Below, piece by piece: positions 1 to 11,756 of a stretch of DNA of 64,000 bases. The first letter of the stretch is position 1. Every line of letters starts with the position of its first letter. This stretch comes from Osedax frankpressi (lineage: Eukaryota > Annelida > Polychaeta > Sabellida > Siboglinidae), in the NCBI GenBank assembly GCA_964035775.1, contig OZ038312.1:44641648-44705647 (forward strand), written 5' to 3'. The notes beneath the pieces were generated by a model. It was not told where the DNA came from, did no database searches, and worked only from the letters and a program-made list of their open reading frames with translations. The position numbers and the translations under genes were made by a program.

Positions 1-117
1 ACTGTACTTTGGCTTTCCTCGCTATAATTGCTATTTCGCAAGCATGCACACCTTTCACTCCTGCAGGTTTATTTATTTATATTTATATTATATAAATTTA
101 GAAATTGTAGTAGATAA

Positions 118-168
<51 letters not shown>

Positions 169-1811
169 TACATACGAATGATAATTAAATAATATTTTAT
201 ATTTGCATAAATATTATTATTTCTTAAATAAATATGAATTTCAACAGACTGCGCCAACAAGGATGTTGATTTCTTAGCTGATGATTGCGATGCCAATTGC
301 TTCTATACTTGTGAAATGGTCGGAGGTGTCTACACCGGAGTCCGCCGTTGTTGCAACCCTTGCGAACTATGGAGCCAAGATATCCTCACTTGCTTGTACG
401 ACGAATCTAATCCAGGATGCGTATTCAAGCCAACCACTGAATTCCCAGGTATAATTATGTTTTTATTATTAATTAGATATCATGCAATATTATTTTAAAT
501 TCTTATTTAACAATTTGTTTAATTTCAACTTTCATATCTTCCATCTAATGATTTTATCTTACCGATATTAAACACTAAATGCATTTCAGTATGCGACCTC
601 CTAGTTGGACCCAACCCGTACACTTTCATTAATGATGGAACCGAGGTAGCCTGCGCCGTTGGAACTTCTTTCAACCTTACACTATGTACTTGTCAAGAAG
701 ATTCTTCCAATCCATGTTAATACTAGACTGAAATATTAATATATTAATCTGGTACCATTTACATATAACAGTTGTGTAATAAATATTTGATTAACGTTTA
801 TAAAATATTAAAATATCATCTAAACAGTAAAAAAGGATGACCAAGTGACGTGTTTGACTTTCGATGAAGGATACGACAAACTACAGGGTACAAATGGAGT
901 TTACGTACAATCCACGAACGTAGAAGTCGTGTCCGCCTGTACTGTTGCCGGTGGTAACTGCGGATACTTCAACGCCTCCGTTAACTCATTCTTGTCCATA
1001 CCATTATTCGCTAACAACATGGATGCTTACACAGCATTTTCTCTATCGTTCTTCGTGAAGCGAACTTCTGGTGTAGCAGGCGTACAGGTTAGTTTTATTT
1101 ATTCATTTCTCATAACCAATGTATTACTAAATGTCTAGTTTATTGTTTATTTTTAAAGTTAATGTTATTAATTCAATTTAACATAGGGATTGGTAAACAA
1201 CGGAGATTGTGGAATTGAAAGTTCATTCGACTTATTGTCTAGTGCCAATTCAGTATCCGTTACTGTCCGCAATACCTCAGATTCCACAGCTTCATTCAGT
1301 TCCTTAACAGTTAGTATTTACACAACTTTTTGGAAATTATTATAACTTAATATTTAATTAAATTATTAAGAGATATACATAATTTGAGGTATATAAAATA
1401 ACTTCACAAATATGATGCAATATTTTGAGAATGATTAATTAATTTGTAGACCGTTGATGGAGATTTCGTTCACGTTGCTGTAGTTTTCGATGGTTCCTCC
1501 GTGTCCACATATGTAGCCGGAAGCTTTGTCTCTGTCAAGGAACTTGATGGAAGGGTGAAACGTGTCTACCACCCTATGGTTCTCGGAACTACCGTATGCG
1601 GTACCCCCAACTACTTCCAGGGATTCTTGGATACCGTTAGTTCCATTAATTGAATATCTCAATTCTATAAGTAAGCATCAAATGAACTTATCTGACATTA
1701 CATTAATTACACCAAACACTTTGATAGGTTAGCTTCGCTAAAGTTGCCTTCTCCCCAGCTCAAGTTGCCGATTTGGCTACTAACCAAGGCAAATGCCTCC
1801 CAACTGTATAA
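1..1811 (+). CDS. Pif/BMSP-like secreted shell-matrix protein, copy 1 (5' end cut by window)
   Basis: Seven exons: <1-66, 248-448, 590-715, 828-1087, 1187-1309, 1450-1635, 1728-1811. The window opens inside codon 5 of exon 1, judged from copy 2. Exon 1 encodes a signal peptide (LAFLAIIAISQA). Exons 2-3 encode a cysteine-rich region resembling peritrophin/CBM14 chitin-binding domains, with a vicinal CC pair (RRCCNPCELW). Exons 4-7 encode a laminin-G/ConA-like domain (CLTFDEGYD, NNGDCGIE, NYFQGFLDT, FSPAQVADLA). Pif and BMSP proteins combine chitin-binding and LG-type domains and act in the extracellular matrix of shell; a chitin/mineral matrix role here is inferred. All splice sites are GT-AG. 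The exon 3 donor is CCAT|GTTAAT in phase 1, joining T to TA to make Leu; it keeps the frame into exon 4. Differences from copy 2 include LKKDDQ at the exon 3/4 join and Arg for Lys in ELDGRVKR. Confidence 0.87.
125..165. repeat. (TA)n microsatellite in Pif-like intron 1
   Basis: A pure TA run of about 40 bases inside intron 1. The same position in the other copies has a TA run of 40-60 bases (about 11708-11752, 21088-21132, 54669-54716, 57032-57077). Confidence 0.85.
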
Positions 1812-1846
1812 ATAACATAATGCTGAAAACAAAATCTGATTCATTT

Positions 1847-1852
1847 AATAAA
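1847..1852 (+). terminator. Poly(A) signal, Pif-like copy 1
   Basis: AATAAA about 36 bases after the stop codon. The same motif follows copy 2 (13434-13439), copy 3 (22806-22811) and copy 4 (52985-52990, minus strand). Confidence 0.6.
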
Positions 1853-1896
1853 AAAATGTAGGACATTTATTTTCAATTTATATTATAAATATATAA

Positions 1897-1952
<56 letters not shown>

Positions 1953-1958
<6 letters not shown>

Positions 1959-2743
1959 TATATACACAACAATAAAATATAAAAATTAAAAGTCATTGAT
2001 AAATATAAGTAAAAGATAAATAATAATTAAATTTAAAAAAAATTCTAGAGGTGTATGAATATGATAAAATACAATATAATCAAAATAATACAAATTACTT
2101 TACAATTGATAATGTTAAAAATCAAAAATATAAAATTTAAGAAAAAAGTATGTAATTTATGCGTATAATAAATTGTAATATTGTAAAAAAAAACAATAAA
2201 ATTCTTGAAAATTGGTAAGATGTTTAAAATTATTTATATATAAGTATAAATTATCAAAATGTATGATATTATGTATGTCTTATTTTCTATAATTATAATG
2301 AATCCGAATCATGAATCCGATAAATAACTAATCTATCTCGAATAATATTTAGCTTTGATTCGGAATATATTTCACGATATATTCTGAAGACATCGCCATA
2401 CTATCTACGAGTAAATACTCTCGAAGCTTATCATCGAGTATAATCGTCAGTCTGTCTACAATTCAAAGTGAATAATTGCAACTCATAAAGTATAAAATCG
2501 GGTGCCCAAAATATTTCATGTACTACTTTAGGAACCTTTAACAACTGGAACTATCCGAAAACAAAATATACAGAGGAATTCTAATTTAGATACAAAATAA
2601 GTATGATATAAGGATGAATATATACTTGAAAATTCTTATATTCATCGAGATCAATTATGTTCAGTTATTTTCAGGACGATTTCTGAAATCTACTAACCAC
2701 AAATAAGCGAAATGAGAAATGTCTAGTTATATATAATCGTTTT

Positions 2744-2798
<55 letters not shown>

Positions 2799-3168
2799 AT
2801 ATATATATATAATTATTTAAATTTAATTCCTAGACAGAAAAGTGAGTTTAAAATAATATTATAGTTATGGAATATCTAAAATATACACCCGTAAATATTT
2901 GTATAGGACTATGTGTCTTTTAAATGAAATAATTAAAATTTAATTATATACTTACTGGTCTAAATTTAGTGATATAAAATATATTTCTATTTATTATGAA
3001 TTATGGTAGAAAATTTGGTATCAAGCTAATTTTAATAATTTTAATGAAAATAATCTTCTGCGTGTTTAAATAATTATGTAATATGTTTTATATAATTACT
3101 TTTTTATTTAAATGTAATATAGATAATAATAAATTTTATTAAATTTATCTTAAAATTAAAATTATTAT

Positions 3169-3212
<44 letters not shown>

Positions 3213-3686
3213 CGACGTTTAGAAAACACAATGAAAATAAATGTTCTTCAATTATTTATTAAATTAATCAGGTAGGGTTTTCAGTCTTTTATTAAATTAT
3301 TTTTAAAAATTATATACCAGTATCTATTTCCTATATATTTATACTAAAATGTTATATACCATTTTATTTATACTACAATTTATACTAAATTAATATTTAC
3401 TTGGTTTTATCTTTTTTTTCAAAACATTTTAGAGTTATTTTTAACAATTTAGGAAACATACTTAAAGAGGACATTTGTATACATTTGTCATTAACTTTCA
3501 TTTGTCATCCAATTTGCATTTATTTCTTTTAATATTTCTTGTTAGTGTAAACAGGACGTATTCAGTGTCTCCAATATATTGATTATTATTAGTAACAAAC
3601 ATACATAAATCTATCGTCGATATCTCGATAACTTTTTTAGTTTCATATCTTCCTGAATATTTCCAATTTATATCATAAATATAGAA

Positions 3687-3732
<46 letters not shown>

Positions 3733-4100
3733 ATATATACACAACAATAAAATATAAAAATTAAAAGTTATTATATATTATAAATATAAGTAAAAGATAA
3801 ATAAAATGTTATATACAATTTTATTACAAATAGGATACAAGTAGATACTGGTTAATACATGTTTTTACATGATTCAACATTGAAGAAAGTAATTTTATGA
3901 AGGTGTATGAATATGATAAAATACAATATAATAAAAAATAATAAAAATTACTTGACAATTGATAATGTTAAAAATGATTGCAAAAATGTAAAATTATAGA
4001 AAAAAGTATGTAATTTTAAATTGATTTTAAGAAGCGTATAATAAAATGAAATATAGAAAAAAAACAATAAAAAACTTGAAAATTAGTAAAACGTTAAGGT
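1953..4100. repeat. Repeated 3'-flank segment, two diverged direct copies in unit 1
   Basis: The segment 1953-2230 (starting ACACAACAATAAAATATAAA) recurs at about 3730-4100, and a shorter echo starts near 4785. Both main copies include TATGAATATGATAAAATACA and the same downstream order of motifs. This shows old tandem copying of gene 3' flanks, before the large duplication. Confidence 0.65.
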
Positions 4101-4438
4101 TATTTTTAAATGTAATATTAAAAAAAGTTATGTAATTGTTTAATCAAAAAATATATATAGGATAATAATTCTTTAAAAAATGTAGTTACAAAATAGATAC
4201 GAATTCTTAAAAAAATAGTAGAGTAGTTTGTTAAGAGATTGATATTAAGTATTTTCAGAAAATATTTAATTATATTTAATTATTAAATATTATTTATAGA
4301 TTATATACCATTATTAAGTGTGTTCCATACAAATGCAAATATTTATTTACTTGCATTACCTAAGTATATATACGTATATATTTACACATTTATCCATCAT
4401 TTATAATTTTATTTATCTTATTTAATTAATATTTTAAT

Positions 4439-4484
4439 ATGCGGTCCCCCCAACTACTTCCAGTGATTCTTGGATATAATTAGT
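4439..4484 (+). pseudogene. Relic of Pif-like exon 6 (3' end), unit 1
   Basis: About 45 bases match the end of exon 6 (CAACTACTTCCAG then GATTCTTGGATA, encoding NYFQGFLD) with a few substitutions and a damaged donor. Nothing of exon 7 follows. The next sequence resembles the 3' flank of copy 3. This looks like the scar of an ancestral gene copy lost by deletion. Confidence 0.7.
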
Positions 4485-4506
4485 TAAATATTAATTTGAT
4501 ATGTTA

Positions 4507-4559
<53 letters not shown>

Positions 4560-5425
4560 TATATGCATTATTATTGTATTGGATTCTGATTTGGGGAAGA
4601 TATAAAACTAAAAAATGTTATCGAGTCATCGACCATCAACGTAATGTATGTGTTTTACTTATAGTAATCAATACATTGGATACTTCTTGTTTAAATTATC
4701 AAGTAATAGTAATAGAAATAAATACAAATAAAATATAAATTTGATTAAACATATATTATAAATAATTAACATTTTATTACATCAAAACAATAAAATATAT
4801 AAATTAAAATGAATGATAAATATAATTAAAATTCCTCTATAAGTATAATAATTAAATTGTTAAAAAAGATTCTTAAATATTTAAAATAAAAAAATAAAAC
4901 AAATAAGTAATGCAGTAAAAATTGTAGTATAAATAAAATGGTATACAAAAGTATCGTACAAATATGTAGGATAGAAAAAAGATATTGATTAAATGAACTT
5001 TTTTTATATTATTCATTATTGAAGAAATCTATTTTAAAAAGGTGCATTATATTATAATGACATCCGATTTTATTAGAGTTTAGAAGGATACGATTATTTA
5101 TACTTCTGGTATCTCAAGGTTTATGATTTATTAAAAACATATAATTTATTGCGCCATTTTTGTATAGAATATTGTAAACATAAATTCACGTATAATATAA
5201 TTTACTAGATCGTTATATTTTAAAAACTAATTTTCTTTTGAAGTAAATAGTTTGTATATGACTTTAAATATTTCCACACACAATAGAAAAATATTTAATA
5301 TTACGAATACATATTGATTTATAAATGTGCATTAATGCTTTTTTATTACTACTTTTTAAAATATTACTATAGCATGTTGAATTTTACATTTTAAATAAAA
5401 GTGTTGTATCATCAGTAAACTTATG

Positions 5426-5469
<44 letters not shown>

Positions 5470-6120
5470 TGGTATCTCCATAGGTATTTTCTGATACAGT
5501 ACATGTAATATTAATGATATTTTAGATTCTATATAGTAACTTATATATTAATTTATATTTTTTACAATGTATAACTTAAAGAGAAAATTTATTTTTATAA
5601 GTCCCGTATTTTATTTTTTACCATTTTTGGATTAATTATATAATGTGAATATATATTAAATAATTAAAAAGACAATACAAGATATCTAATCGCAACTTAT
5701 TATTTAGTTATCCATATTTAAATTGAGAACAATATTGCTATTTACAATTGAACAGTTATTAAGCGGTAAAAGTAATTATGAATATTATGGTTAACCCGTA
5801 TGTAGCCAAATCAGAAGTTCATTTCATTAATAAAGATAGCGAAATGTGTTGAATTAATTGATAACTAGGGAGGAGATAACTTGGACCATTTCATACGGAA
5901 TTGAATATTTTAATGCTATATATGTTTTCCTTTACAAGATATAAATATGTGTTTTATGTAATCAGCTGAGATATTTTAATAACATAAGATTATATTTCAA
6001 ATGAAATATAATTCTTTGATTTACAATAATTAATTCAATGTTATTTATGTAATATTTAATTTTATAATATATTACAAATGTAGATTTAATGTAACTATAA
6101 TATTATATATATATAATATA

Positions 6121-6320
6121 ATTTGGGTAATAAATCCGAGCGTAGCGCCAGCAAATGGCCGTAGTTAATTGGATAATAAAGTACGGGGGCGGGCTAAATT
6201 TGTTTATTTTTACAAAATTATTCTCCCCCCCCCCGAAAATGTCTTTAAAATCCCTTTTAGGCGATCGTCGTGGAACGTGGTACCGAGTTTTAAAATTTGT
6301 ATATCGGTTAAATATACTTA
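6121..6320. other. GC-rich island in unit 1 spacer
   Basis: Contains CCGAGCGTAGCGCCAGC, ACGGGGGCGGGC, a run of about ten C and GCGATCGTCGTGGAACG in otherwise AT-rich spacer. No convincing coding frame: the 61-codon + ORF is disrupted in the second unit by indels. Could be the end of an old transposon. Confidence 0.45.
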
Positions 6321-6331
6321 AGTTATATATA

Positions 6332-6900
6332 CCAGGTTAAGTTCATATACTATAATTATAATGTTTGGTTTATGTTTTTCGTTTTGGATTCGGTTTTGGA
6401 ATTAGTTTTAGGTTTGGGCTTGGGCTTTAGGTTTTGAGTTTGGGTTTTGGTTAGGTTCTGTGTTCGTTTTTTTGTATACATTAAATAAATATAATGTCAG
6501 GCTATATTCATATATTATAATTATATTGTTTAAGTTTAATTTTGGTTTTTGATTTATGTTTGGTTTTGAATTTTGATTTGGTTCTATAATGGTTTTTTTG
6601 AATAAATTAAATTAAATCTAATATCAGGTTATGTTCATATACTATAATTATAGTATTTGTTGTTTGCGTTTGGGTTTGGTCGTGTGGGTTTTTTTTCAAT
6701 ACATTAAAATATATTTGATGACATGCTATATTTATACACTATAATTATACAGTTTTAGTTTATGTTTTGAGCTTATATTTGGTTTTAGATTAGTCTTGGA
6801 TTTAGTTTGTATTTAAGTTTGTTTAGTGTTTAGGTTTGAATTAGATTATAGACTCGTGTTTAGGTTTAACTTAGTTGTACTGATATACATTAAAACTAAA
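6332..6900. repeat. G/T-rich tandem repeat, ~100-170 bp units, unit 1
   Basis: Four starts share CAGG(T/C)TA, then TATAATTATA (about 6332, 6499, 6624 and 6723). Each is followed by a GGTTTTGG/GGTTTAGG-like stretch and ATACATTAAA. Runs such as GGTTTGGGCTTGGGC have G-quadruplex potential on the + strand. The same array is at about 17908-18480. Confidence 0.65.
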
Positions 6901-8401
6901 GATCAAATCATGGCTACCCTACTACATTAATTTACTAAATATATAATGGTTAATGTGTTATATATAGTATATATTATATGAGGCAAGGGTTTCTATCTGT
7001 GTATGAGTTTAGTTCTGAGTGGGTTTTTTAAAAATAAATAAGATTCTAGAATATCTCATCCGCAGATTTGTAATATATATAAATATAAATCTATATACAT
7101 TTATATATACATAACATATTAGTTATTGATAATTGCGAACAAAATGTACCAACACCCAGCATATAGAATATATAAATTGCACTAGGCTGCAATATTATGG
7201 TACAGAAAATTGTTAATAATTTTTTATATATTTTTTATTATTTATTTTATTTTAACCTCCTAACTTACTATATTATTTTAAAATGGATTGAATTTATTAT
7301 TTTATAATATTTATAGCAATCAACTTTAAACATATCTATAATAATTATGAATCATTAGTGAAAGTACACGATGTATACATGATTTCATCGTCTAATACGA
7401 TATATCATACAGTAGTGACGATAGAGGGCAATTGTCAAACAATTGGGACATATTAGCTGAACCTACATACGTATGTTATGTGATTAGTTGGTCTACATTA
7501 TCGTTAACTGTGAATAATGGGCTGAAATTGAAACATAAATTTGAACATATTTATAACATTTGAGTTCGTCATAATTTAATATTGTATTACAATTTTACAG
7601 AGTACGATATATATGATATCGTATCAAATTTATAATAAAACAAGTATATATTTTATGTATGCATAACTAATTTAGTTCAAATATAAACAATTTCTTATTA
7701 AGAATATCCTACTTACAATTTTAGATTTATTCGTAAAAAATATACATAAATATGTGATATTTAATACAAGTAATAAGAAATGTTCAGTAAACAATTTTAA
7801 TCAAATATTTCAACAACATAAATATATATTCAAATAATGAATTCATATAATGCAAAATAGAACATTTGATTAATATTTACAATTTTCAACTATTTATAAA
7901 TGATCCAATTATTCTAATTAAGTAAATGTCTTTAATACATCTTGGAATTATATATTTATGTTTGTTCTATATACTTCAATATATATCTTTTACTAATTTA
8001 CATACAATAATAAGTAGAAAATTAAAATTCGTACAATATTAAACATATTTAGAGCTGTAAATATATTTGCCTTGTATTGGAATTAGATAGTTTAACATAA
8101 TATGTCAGTATAAGGATTTTATATGCGATCATTAGCTTGACTGGAAGACAATAAATTAATTTCATTTTAACAGTAATACCATCGATGTAATATTTACGAT
8201 AATTGCAAATACAATATACACGGCAGTTGGCTTATAGTTATTTTGTTTAGAAAGTCAGAATACTTAAGGCTGAAAAGCCAAGTAACTGCTTATCTCAATA
8301 ACCTACATATCCTAGCCATGTCAGTAATAAAGTAACAAGAATAAAGTAATCATTTTGTAAGAGAAATGGTAATAGATATGGATATTTAGTATATTAAAGA
8401 G

Positions 8402-8812
8402 ATGAAACTAATAGAATTACAGTTGGAGATAATGTTATATTCAGATGATAGTTTAGAACCAAGTATGATTCCAAATTATTGAACTTGGGGAGATAGATTG
8501 ATAGAGGAGGAGTTAATTGCAATTGAAATATCAGATATTATATTTACTAGTTCTAATTTAGAAAATATAGTATTTTATATTTTGGATATATTCAGATCTA
8601 GATAATTAGATGAAAACGTAGAATTAAGAAGTCATTACTCCAGAGGATTGATAGAATGGAGTTGTGAATTTTATCAGGAAATTCGTATTATATTTGAAGA
8701 TTATTTGCAAGATATTATATTTAAAGTTTTAGAAAGAAGATACGATAGATGAGAGGAAGTATATATAATGAGAATACAAGGTATTTGCTTTGGATATAAT
8801 AAGCAGAATTAA
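8402..8812 (+). pseudogene. Decayed ORF of unknown origin, unit 1
   Basis: A 137-codon frame starts MKLIELQLEIMLYSDDSLEP and includes GLIEWSCEFYQEIRIIFEDY and ERRYDR. It is broken by three in-frame stops (two TGA, one TAA), with otherwise amphipathic, protein-like composition. It may be a remnant of a transposon gene. I cannot assign a family. Confidence 0.4.
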
Positions 8813-8975
8813 GAGTAATGATTTATATATTATCGTATAATATCAATTTTAGTTTGTATATTAGTATGTACATATTAGTACCACGTGAAATGCATTCGAA
8901 TATGATAAATTTGCATTGAATAAATCTTACTATCTTACAAAGTAGGAAGCGAGCATATAAGTTATATATAAATAT

Positions 8976-11520
8976 GTACATATTTTATTATCATTTAAAA
9001 TGAAAAATTGATTATCATTGACGTCATAAAATAATCATCATTTGAAATATAATTTAAAAGTTAAACTGAACAATATATAATCATTATTCGAGTAAAACTT
9101 AATTTATATTTTACTTTTAAATTCTGTAGTATTTAAATCATTCATACAATATAACAAAGATAAAATGATGTATAACTGATATTATAGTAATATAAAATTA
9201 TTATGTATATTTAAAATGTTTAATTTAATATTTCAATTATTAAATATATTGTATTATTTATATCAAGTATACATAATAAGTTTATGTTATGATATTATTT
9301 AATATAAATTACCGAGATATGAGCATAAATTTGGCATAAAAATGATTTAATATGAAATATATACATTTAATATCATTGCGATATAATGTTTTATAGTAAT
9401 TTCAACACATCTATGTGTATTTTATAATATGAAACGGAAGTGATTATAATCTCAACTAAAATCTCAAAATTATACAATATACTCACAAAAAGTTTCAATT
9501 ACAATAATTGAATTGTGTCAATTATCTTCCATGAATCAGTGCACATCGGCTGAACATGCTTTTCTTAAGTGATATTGACCTACTTGACCTTTACTATTCT
9601 TATTTGTTTTTATTTACGATAATTTATTTACTATTTTATGTTGTAATTAATGCAAAATAATATATGTTATAAAATATATTTATATATTTATTTATATATT
9701 TATATATTTTAAAATTGGCCAGAAAATTATATCATATTATTAATTATTATATTTTTTATGCAATTAAATTATCTCTCAATTTATATTCGTAGGATAATGA
9801 TGTAAAATTATTTACAATTGATATAGCTTATGAATTATTTTATAAAACCATATTTATTTATTTGTATATAAATAATATAAATGTATTAATTCATATAAAT
9901 CTATATTATATATATATAGGTTTATAGTTATAATAAAATTATTAAATGAATATTTAATTACTTAATTATATATACTTATATATTTACAGATTTATTGATA
10001 ATTCTGTTTAAATTAATTCTGAAATTCAATAATGTTATATTCATTTAAATATTATATACATTTCTATATCTAATGGAATTGTTTATATAGCTTTAGATTT
10101 ATTTTATAATAAAACATTTATTTTTGAATGATTAAAATATAAATGTTACAGTCTAAGATAAACAATAACGTCCATATGTATCCCACTTACGAATATTTTA
10201 AACACATTCTCGACATTGTATAATAATTTAATATAATAGCGAAAGTAAAATTGTAATCAAATTTATATTTGGATATTATATCTATTTTTGTAATCACTAA
10301 GACAATTGCTATAAAATAACATTATATTATATATATTCAATATACCGTTGTACAGTTATAAAACAAAATGGCATTAGGCATTAAATAGATCAAAATGTAT
10401 GCATGTATGTTCGGTTAATACGTCCTAGCCTACAAAATATTATCAGCTGTTATTTATGTAATATATACTTTGAATTATATACTGGAAACTATTTAGTTGT
10501 AATTGAAACTTTCTAGAGTCTAATTACTTCCGGTTAATCAATGATCAATAATATATATGATCATAATATAGATATGCAAAGTATTATAAATTATTATATT
10601 ATAATTATATGATATAATTTACATTTAATAATTAAAACGAAATCAATTCATAAAAATTCAAATATACAACATAACATATCTATTGTAAGTTTACGTATAT
10701 AATATTATCTCTTCTTACAATTTTGCATATAATGATTTTAGAACATATAATTCGATGTAGATATATATCGTAATTAGATATATATTACGTATAATCAAAT
10801 ATTTTGTTAATTTTTTAAAATATATTACGATGGAAATCCGATGGAAAAAATTAAAATTATTGCACAAATAACCAATATATTGATTATTTTAATGTTACTA
10901 TAATTTTATCAACAAATAATTAAACTCTGCTACTTACAATAATTGACATACCTAAGTTTACTATGTCGAAGTATTATATTATAATTATTACTTATTTGCA
11001 ATTTACTTTAGCTACTTGTATCACAACATAGCCAACTAAATGTCCTCCCACAATATAGTAATAGGTATATATACTAGGAATTGTATACATTGAATATATT
11101 TGTGTAATACAATTTCATTAAATGATCTATTTTTAATACATATGCCAAAATAGACATGTATATACAACCTTCGTTACAGTATTTAGTTATTGATAATCAA
11201 TGATTAATTATAATATAAATATTATAATTAATACTTTTATTTTATAACTCTTATCATGATTTAATCAAAGTTATATATCATGAATAATTTAAAAAATACC
11301 AATTTAAATTTATAATAATAGTAAATATTATAATAATTATTGTAAATTTTCTTGTTTAATTTTTGTATTATATTTCAAATGAATATTAGAAGAGTTTAGA
11401 ATGTAATCTATACTATATAATATGTAGGTAAATCTCATACATCAACTACTATTTAATGAATTCATACTCTATTTATCATTTTAAATGCCTGTAATATGAT
11501 CTTTATTTTACTCGGCAGAT
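8976..11520. other. Unit 1 distal spacer, AT-rich
   Basis: No gene seen. About 2 kb (8980-11010) has no counterpart between copies 2 and 3, but its part at about 10380-11000 reappears inverted near 59.5-60.3 kb. 11010-11520 is the promoter-side flank shared with copy 3. Confidence 0.6.
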
Positions 11521-11523
11521 CAC

Positions 11524-11531
11524 TATATAAA
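11524..11531 (+). promoter_or_regulatory. TATA box of Pif-like copy 2
   Basis: TATATAAA, 49 bases before the ATG, conserved in all copies whose promoters are in the window. Transcription should start near 11555. Confidence 0.7.
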
Positions 11532-11579
11532 GAAACTCAAGTGAAATGTTAGTTAATTAATTCGAAACTTTAATTCAAG

Positions 11580-11701
11580 ATGAACACTTTCCACTGTACT
11601 TTGGCTTTCCTCGCTATAATTGCTATTTCGCAAGCATGCACACCTTTCACTCCTGCAGGTTTATTTATTTATATTTATATTATATAAATTGTAATAGATA
11701 A

Positions 11702-11756
<55 letters not shown>

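Larger units (their letters stand above)
1812..8975. repeat. Segmental duplication unit 1, spacer
   Basis: Together with copy 1 this stretch matches 13399-20275 along its length at high identity, with indels. The clearest difference is about 300 bases (7951-8245) missing from unit 2. Contents: the relic exon 6, (TA)n tracts near 1899, 2749, 3174, 3689, 4511 and 5426, the GC island at 6121, the G/T repeat and the decayed ORF at 8402. No other gene seen. Confidence 0.8.

Noticed and set aside
1435-1662. 75-codon minus ORF opposite Pif-like exon 6, repeated in each copy
   Set aside because: Exact antisense of a coding exon; the sense frame fits the LG-like domain.
6380-6470. Telomere-like GGTTTAGG words as an interstitial telomere
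   Set aside because: Too irregular and not a TTAGGG array; described instead as a G/T-rich tandem repeat.
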